Shown here one piece after another: positions 5,864 through 10,343 of a DNA stretch of 10,343 nt (position 1 is the stretch's first letter; each line of letters starts with the position of its first letter). The position numbers and the translations under genes were made by a program. The DNA comes from an uncultured Eubacteriales bacterium. GTDB taxonomy: Bacteria > Bacillota > Clostridia > Christensenellales > QALW01. The notes under the pieces were generated by a model that worked only from the letters and a program-made list of their open reading frames with translations, searched no databases and was not told the DNA's origin. The stretch is taken from positions 1 through 10,343 of the forward strand of contig URYI01000068.1 of NCBI GenBank assembly GCA_900552055.1, read 5' to 3'.

Positions 5864-7897
5864 ATGAAACAAAAATTGCTGTCCATTATCTGCCTTTTAA
5901 TCACTGCGGTTCTGCTTGTATCCGTTCAGGGCTGCGTAAACGCGCCGGCCGCCTCTCCCGGCATATCAAACCAACCGACGGCGCAAACTACCGAAGAGGC
6001 CGAACCATCGCCCACAGAAGAAATTTTCAAGCCTTTTGAGCTTTATAAGCCGTATAATAATTATACCGGCATGTATATTCTGGAAGGACTATTGGATGAA
6101 AACTACACTTATCTGGATTCCTGTTTAAATAACGGCAGGCTGCTGGTTCTGCGCGCAAATTTACAGAATTATAAGCTTTCGGCCATGCTGATGGATGTGG
6201 AAAAAAATCAGATTTTAGCGCAATATGATTTAAATGAGGAAGCAAGTCAGGATAATTCATGCAGAATAGGATATACAGGCGAAAATGGCTTCTATATAAT
6301 GACAGCTTCTCCTTATAATCTCTATATATACGACAGCGAATTAAACCAAATATCCAAAACAGACTATTCTGAACATGCAGAATATAATATATACATCGAC
6401 CCGTCAGGAGGCTGTTACTGGTACTGCGACCAGCTTAACGGACGGATAGCAAGCGTTCCCTTGGACGGCAGCGAACCGGAATATTATCCCATGGGCGCAA
6501 CATGGGAAGAGGATGCCTATGTATTTGTAAGTTCTGCCTTTGAGCATTACCTGCTTCTAACCAGCTATGCGTCAAGCCAATCAGTTTACCTATACGACCT
6601 CGAAAATCAGACCTATACCCAAAGCGGCGTTCTTCCTGCCGATATGGCCATATGGGGGGACATTCTTGCCTATCAGCAGGATGGAACCCTTACCTATACA
6701 CGTCTGGCCTCCCCCGGAATGCTGTATAGCTTCCCCCTGCAATGCGGCAATTCGGCTATAACCAATCAATATGAAATAAATTTGGCCATGAACGGAAAAT
6801 GGTTCGCTACCGCTCAATACCAGGACAATGATACCGTACTCAGACTGTACGACATGCTGTCCGGCCTCCCCGCCGCCCGTTCTGTATTTGATATCAGCCA
6901 ATATTCAGTAAATATCAACAATCTGCATTTTGCAGAGGATTATGCCGTAATATCCCTTTTTGAAGGAGAAACCGCACGCATTGTTTTATGGGACTGCTTT
7001 TCAGATACAGAGGAAACGCCCGATGTTTCTTCGGCAGTTTCCGTTCTTGGCCAGCTGGACTGCGAACGTTTGAACCGGCAGTTAAAGACGCAGCTGGAGG
7101 AAAAGGGGATAAACGTATATTACGGCGAAGAGGGCGCAGGAGATTTCCCTGATTATACAGCCGAAATAATTACCGACCAGGAACTTATATACCGCGGGCT
7201 TACTCAAGTTATGTCCACTATTCAAAAATTCCCCGATGGTTTTTTTGACGACCTTTTAAGCGAAGAAGTACGAGGGATAGACATATATTTATGCGGCACG
7301 TTTACTCCCATTAACCCCCAATGGGGAATAGATACCGCCTCCGCCTTTGCCGTTGTATATAATTCCCGGCAGATAATCGCTATGAACCTTGACTATATTT
7401 ACTCCTTTGAACAGACCCTGGCCCATGAATTCATGCACGCTATAGAAAGGCGCATACAGCAGATGGTTTGGGATAATCAAATTGAAAACGGTTTCTTCCT
7501 TTGGGATGCTTTTCTGCCCGAAAATTATTATTATACCAATTCCTACCGTGCTCCTGACGGAAGCGAATATGACAGCTTTAACCGTCCAAAATATACCCCC
7601 TACGATTCGGACAGCTACGCAGATATATCCAACGTATATTTTGTAGACGGATATTCAACAACCTTTGCCAGCGAGGACATGGCCAGAATATTTGAAAACC
7701 TGTTCGCCGCTCAAAGCGAACTGCCCTATTTCTTTGAAAGCCCTAATCTGATGATAAAGGCCCAGTACCTTTGCGCCGTCATACGCGAATGCCTGCCGTC
7801 AGTCAGCTCTTCGGAAGAAGTTATCTGGGAAAGATTTGTGGAGCTTAAGCCGGTTGAATGGTTTGAAGAAAGATATCATATTGAGGCGGCAGGTTAA
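5864..7897 (+). CDS. Lipoprotein with beta-rich N-terminal region and C-terminal HExxH metallopeptidase domain
   Basis: This 677-residue protein is exported and lipid-anchored. A lysine-bearing start and hydrophobic helix lead to a lipobox ending SVQGC, with the acylated cysteine at C24, then a Pro/Thr/Glu-rich linker to about residue 52. Residues about 55-390 are rich in short strands with repeated LYDL, LYIYDSEL and YLYDLEN-type segments, resembling a beta-propeller. The C-terminal region carries a zinc-peptidase motif, HEFMH at 521-525, in the context TLAHEFMHAIERR. A later segment FASEDMARIFENLF includes E604-D605, a candidate third metal ligand. That layout recalls the putative zinc-binding metallopeptidases of gut lipoproteins that have HExxH followed by an E-D-x-A segment. 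GAGGAG at 5849-5854 fits the start. The enzyme should act at the outer face of the membrane; its substrate and exact family are unknown. The propeller assignment comes from reading the sequence only. Confidence 0.75.
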   Translation: MKQKLLSIICLLITAVLLVSVQGCVNAPAASPGISNQPTAQTTEEAEPSPTEEIFKPFELYKPYNNYTGMYILEGLLDENYTYLDSCLNNGRLLVLRANLQNYKLSAMLMDVEKNQILAQYDLNEEASQDNSCRIGYTGENGFYIMTASPYNLYIYDSELNQISKTDYSEHAEYNIYIDPSGGCYWYCDQLNGRIASVPLDGSEPEYYPMGATWEEDAYVFVSSAFEHYLLLTSYASSQSVYLYDLENQTYTQSGVLPADMAIWGDILAYQQDGTLTYTRLASPGMLYSFPLQCGNSAITNQYEINLAMNGKWFATAQYQDNDTVLRLYDMLSGLPAARSVFDISQYSVNINNLHFAEDYAVISLFEGETARIVLWDCFSDTEETPDVSSAVSVLGQLDCERLNRQLKTQLEEKGINVYYGEEGAGDFPDYTAEIITDQELIYRGLTQVMSTIQKFPDGFFDDLLSEEVRGIDIYLCGTFTPINPQWGIDTASAFAVVYNSRQIIAMNLDYIYSFEQTLAHEFMHAIERRIQQMVWDNQIENGFFLWDAFLPENYYYTNSYRAPDGSEYDSFNRPKYTPYDSDSYADISNVYFVDGYSTTFASEDMARIFENLFAAQSELPYFFESPNLMIKAQYLCAVIRECLPSVSSSEEVIWERFVELKPVEWFEERYHIEAAG

Positions 7898-7975
7898 TTT
7901 GTTTCATCCCTATCCAGGCATCCACAGGCTGCTTTAAACACCGCAGCGGCTTAAAGAAAAACCGTCTTAAGACTC

Positions 7976-8006
7976 TTGCAGCGTATAAACGGCGATTATT
8001 TACAAT
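7976..8006 (+). promoter_or_regulatory. Weak candidate promoter of the GH78 gene
   Basis: TTGCAG (7976-7981) and TACAAT (8001-8006) are good boxes individually, but the 19-bp spacing is longer than ideal. Transcription would start near 8013 with a 36-nt leader containing GAGGAG at 8036-8041. The 151-bp gap after the lipoprotein gene shows no convincing terminator, so read-through from upstream is also possible. Confidence 0.35.
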
Positions 8007-8048
8007 CTGAATGAGTTGGAATTATTTGATTAAGCGAGGAGATTAATT

Positions 8049-10232
8049 ATGAACACGGCAAAATGGATATGGATTGATAAAAACGGGCCGCGCAAAAACT
8101 GCTATGCGCGTTTCTTTAGAGAATTTTTCATAAAACCGGATGAACAAAATCCAACAGGAGAAATCCGCATTTCGGTCTCGGATAATTACACGCTGTACCT
8201 GAACGGTAATTTTATTTCGTGCGGTCAATATAAGGACTATCCCGACTTAAAGCATTATGATTGCCTTAAGCTGGATCCCTTTCTCCAGATAGGAAAAAAC
8301 GCTCTGGCCATAGACGTATATTATCAGGGAGAACAGAGCTTTCAATGCGCTCAGTCCACCCCCAGGCTCTGGTACGAGCTAAAGGCAGGCGATGAACTTT
8401 TTACAAGCGACGAAAACACCCTTTGCCGGCTCCTGACTGGATACCGGCAGGGGGAAATGGAAATGGTAAGCCCCCAGCTTGCCTATACTTTTGAATATGA
8501 CGCAAGACGGGAAGCGGAAAATCAGCCCGAAGAAGCCAACCTTAAAAATTTTGCTCCTGCAGTCAGCATCACTGACCATTGGAATACCCGTCTCTCTCCC
8601 CGTCCCATAAATAAAACCATTATACAGCCCGCTGTTAATTCCTGTATCATTGCCCAAGGCGTATTGCTGGAACCACCCCAAATTGATGGGGAGCAGCAAA
8701 GCTCAACGGCAACGCCTGCAAAGCGCATATATTACGATTTAACAGCGCCCCGTTACGTTCAAGAGCTTATAGCTCTACCCAAAACCCATCCCCAGCCCAA
8801 GGCCTTTGATGCGCCCGGCCTGCCCCTTCCGTCTGACGGATACACTTTACAGGCTCCGGAAAACTACGACGGCTGTTATGTTATAGTAGATTTGTCCGCT
8901 GAATACGCCGGCTACCCGCTAATAGACATAACAGCGCCCGAAGGGACAGTGTTGGATATAGGTTACGGGGAACATCTGGAGGACGGCAGAGTGCGCTCTT
9001 TTATCGGCGGGCGTCATTTTGCTTTTCGCTATACGACACGCGCAGGCAGGCAAAAATTTATTAATTATTTTAAGAGAATTGCCGGAAGGTACCTTGAAAT
9101 GCATATTCGTTCAAGCGAGCAGATAACCGTACACAACCTATCAATTCTGCCTGAAGAATATCCTGTTAAGCGTGAACCATATCCTATGGGATTAACCGAC
9201 GCTCTAGGCAGACGCATCTGGGACATTTCAGCCAGGACTCTTGAATTATGCATGCATGAGCATTATGAGGACTGTCCATGGCGGGAGCAGGCACTTTACG
9301 CCATGGACGCCCGCAATCAGGCTCTGTCGGGATATTATGCCTTTAAAGAATATGATTTTCCGGCTGCTTCATGGATGCTGATGGCCCAGGCTCTGCTTCC
9401 TGACGGGCAGTTAAGGATTACCTCGCCTACAGACAGCGAGCTTAGAATCCCCAGCTTTACATTTGCTTGGGCCGTAGCCTCGGCCGAATTGGCTGAATAC
9501 GGCGGTATAGAGCGGATAAAATATATGCCCGCTCTTAATGAAATGCTAAATAAAGCTATTGCGCGCAGAAAAAATGGTCTGCTTTTAAATCCCGAAGGCG
9601 CGGAATACTGGAATTTTTATGAATGGTCTAACGGTCTTGCAGGGCACCTGGGACAAGCTGTACCCCAAAGTTATCCTGAATGTCCTTATAATGCCTTCTT
9701 CAGCGGAGCTCTTCAATCAGGCGCATATCTTTGCCGTACATTAAAGAATATTGAGCAAGCGGAAAAATATGAAAAGGTAAATAAAGAACTAAAAAAAGCC
9801 TTTTGCATTTTCTGGGATGAGGACGCCCAGGCTTACCGCACAGGAGAAGCAGGTGATGGACGGCCATACTCTGAGTTAACACAGGCATTGGCTCTTAAAT
9901 TTAATCTTGTGCCATCAGAACGGGCCCAAAAGCTCCGAAAGCGTCTAGCCCAGCAAGATAATGGTCTTGAGCCTATAACTCTAAGCCACTATATTTATAA
10001 AATAGACGCCTTAATGCAGGAACCAGATATATATTTCAATACTGTATACAATGATATTTTAAAGATATGGGGCAGCATGCTTTTTAAAGGCGCAACTTCC
10101 TTCTGGGAAACACTGGATGGGGCAAATGCATTTGACAAAGCGGGCAGTCTTTGTCATGGATGGAGCGCAGCGCCAATATATTTCTTTGGCAAATGGATGG
10201 ATGAAAACAATCTGTTTAACATTAAAAGTTAG
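8049..10232 (+). CDS. GH78-type glycoside hydrolase (alpha-L-rhamnosidase-like)
   Basis: This 727-residue enzyme lacks a signal peptide and should act in the cytoplasm on imported oligosaccharides. The N-terminal 110 residues form the beta-sandwich typical of bacterial rhamnosidases (AKWIWIDKN, then YTLYLNGNFI). A second beta domain around 270-370 includes VDLSAEYAGYPLIDI. The (alpha/alpha)6 catalytic barrel follows, from about 380. Its acid-rich motif EDCPWREQALYAMDAR (D408, E413, D420) and the later SFWETLDG (E687) correspond to the catalytic region of GH78, and the ending SLCHGWSAAPIYFFG is characteristic. The usual GH78 motif reads DCPxRDERxxxxGD; here it is one residue shorter and REQ replaces RDER, so a substrate other than a simple rhamnoside is possible. 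The start at 8049 has GAGGAG 7 nt upstream. No transporter or sugar-catabolic partner is visible in the window. The family call is strong; the substrate is not known. Confidence 0.85.
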   Translation: MNTAKWIWIDKNGPRKNCYARFFREFFIKPDEQNPTGEIRISVSDNYTLYLNGNFISCGQYKDYPDLKHYDCLKLDPFLQIGKNALAIDVYYQGEQSFQCAQSTPRLWYELKAGDELFTSDENTLCRLLTGYRQGEMEMVSPQLAYTFEYDARREAENQPEEANLKNFAPAVSITDHWNTRLSPRPINKTIIQPAVNSCIIAQGVLLEPPQIDGEQQSSTATPAKRIYYDLTAPRYVQELIALPKTHPQPKAFDAPGLPLPSDGYTLQAPENYDGCYVIVDLSAEYAGYPLIDITAPEGTVLDIGYGEHLEDGRVRSFIGGRHFAFRYTTRAGRQKFINYFKRIAGRYLEMHIRSSEQITVHNLSILPEEYPVKREPYPMGLTDALGRRIWDISARTLELCMHEHYEDCPWREQALYAMDARNQALSGYYAFKEYDFPAASWMLMAQALLPDGQLRITSPTDSELRIPSFTFAWAVASAELAEYGGIERIKYMPALNEMLNKAIARRKNGLLLNPEGAEYWNFYEWSNGLAGHLGQAVPQSYPECPYNAFFSGALQSGAYLCRTLKNIEQAEKYEKVNKELKKAFCIFWDEDAQAYRTGEAGDGRPYSELTQALALKFNLVPSERAQKLRKRLAQQDNGLEPITLSHYIYKIDALMQEPDIYFNTVYNDILKIWGSMLFKGATSFWETLDGANAFDKAGSLCHGWSAAPIYFFGKWMDENNLFNIKS

Positions 10233-10261
10233 CAACAGCAAAAAAGTTATAAAATAAGAGC

Positions 10262-10294
10262 GCGCATTATTGCCGCTTTGCGGCAATAATGCGC
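10262..10294. terminator. Perfect 15-bp hairpin after the GH78 gene
   Basis: GCGCATTATTGCCGC (10262-10276), loop TTT, and its exact complement (10280-10294) form a hairpin starting 30 bp after the stop codon. The position suits a terminator or an mRNA-stabilising 3' end. There is no T-run after it, however; the sequence continues directly into a GC-rich palindromic element. Classic Rho-independent termination is therefore uncertain. Confidence 0.6.
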
Positions 10295-10297
10295 CGT

Positions 10298-10343
10298 GGG
10301 GCGGCGTTTGCGGCCGAATACGGCCGCCTGGGCCGAGCCATAG
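10298..10343. repeat. Truncated left half of a GC-rich palindromic element (element C)
   Basis: GGGGCGGCGTTTG at 10298-10310 is identical over 13 bases to 2244-2256, the inner end of the left arm in the large central palindrome. In both places a small hairpin begins right after the TTT. Here it is GCGGCCG (10310-10316), loop AATA, CGGCCGC (10321-10327); in the central element it is a different sequence. A second partly self-complementary segment begins at 10329 and is cut by the window end. The right arm would lie beyond the window. Confidence 0.6.

Noticed and set aside
7898..8048. A terminator between the lipoprotein and GH78 genes, from GCTGC/GCAGC near 7929 or GTCTTAAGAC near 7964.
   Set aside because: The stems are short or have no proper loop, and no T-run follows them.

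Overview
The window looks like chromosomal DNA of a spore-former-related Firmicute, probably an uncultured gut-type Clostridium relative. The grounds are strong GGAGG-type ribosome binding sites, AT-rich sigma-A promoters, moderate-GC genes, a Spo0A-type DNA-binding domain and an AraC/GH78 style of carbohydrate biology. This placement is inference; there is no rRNA or marker gene here to confirm it.

Layout. Positions 1-39 hold the truncated end of a GC-rich palindromic element. Next comes a plus-strand pair (174-1641): an AraC-family regulator overlapping an HD-domain phosphohydrolase by 20 bp and closed by a GNRA-loop terminator. A short monocistronic gene (1827-2213) encodes a free-standing Spo0A C-terminal DNA-binding domain with no receiver domain, driven by a near-consensus promoter. 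Its stop codon lies in the first bases of a 145-bp palindrome (2210-2354) that can fold into a 45-bp stem carrying three short hairpins. The palindrome separates this gene from a converging minus-strand cluster, mscL - tldD-like - tldE-like (5534 down to 2437). A 329-bp divergent intergenic region follows. Then two plus-strand genes: a 677-residue lipoprotein with a C-terminal HExxH metallopeptidase domain (5864-7897) and a cytoplasmic GH78-type glycoside hydrolase (8049-10232). The window ends in a perfect 15-bp hairpin and the truncated beginning of another GC-rich palindromic element.

How the parts relate. TldD and TldE normally form one heteromeric metalloprotease, so those two genes work together. 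MscL is only their operon neighbour. The AraC regulator and HD enzyme are translationally coupled, and the regulator is probably autoregulated or responds to a small ligand. The lipoprotein and the glycosidase have no obvious functional link, although no terminator is visible between them. The most unusual item is the palindrome family: the central element, the start and the end of the window share a GGGGCGGCG / CGCCGCCCC core enclosing small tight-looped hairpins with different sequences. This suggests a dispersed structured repeat conserved in fold rather than sequence.
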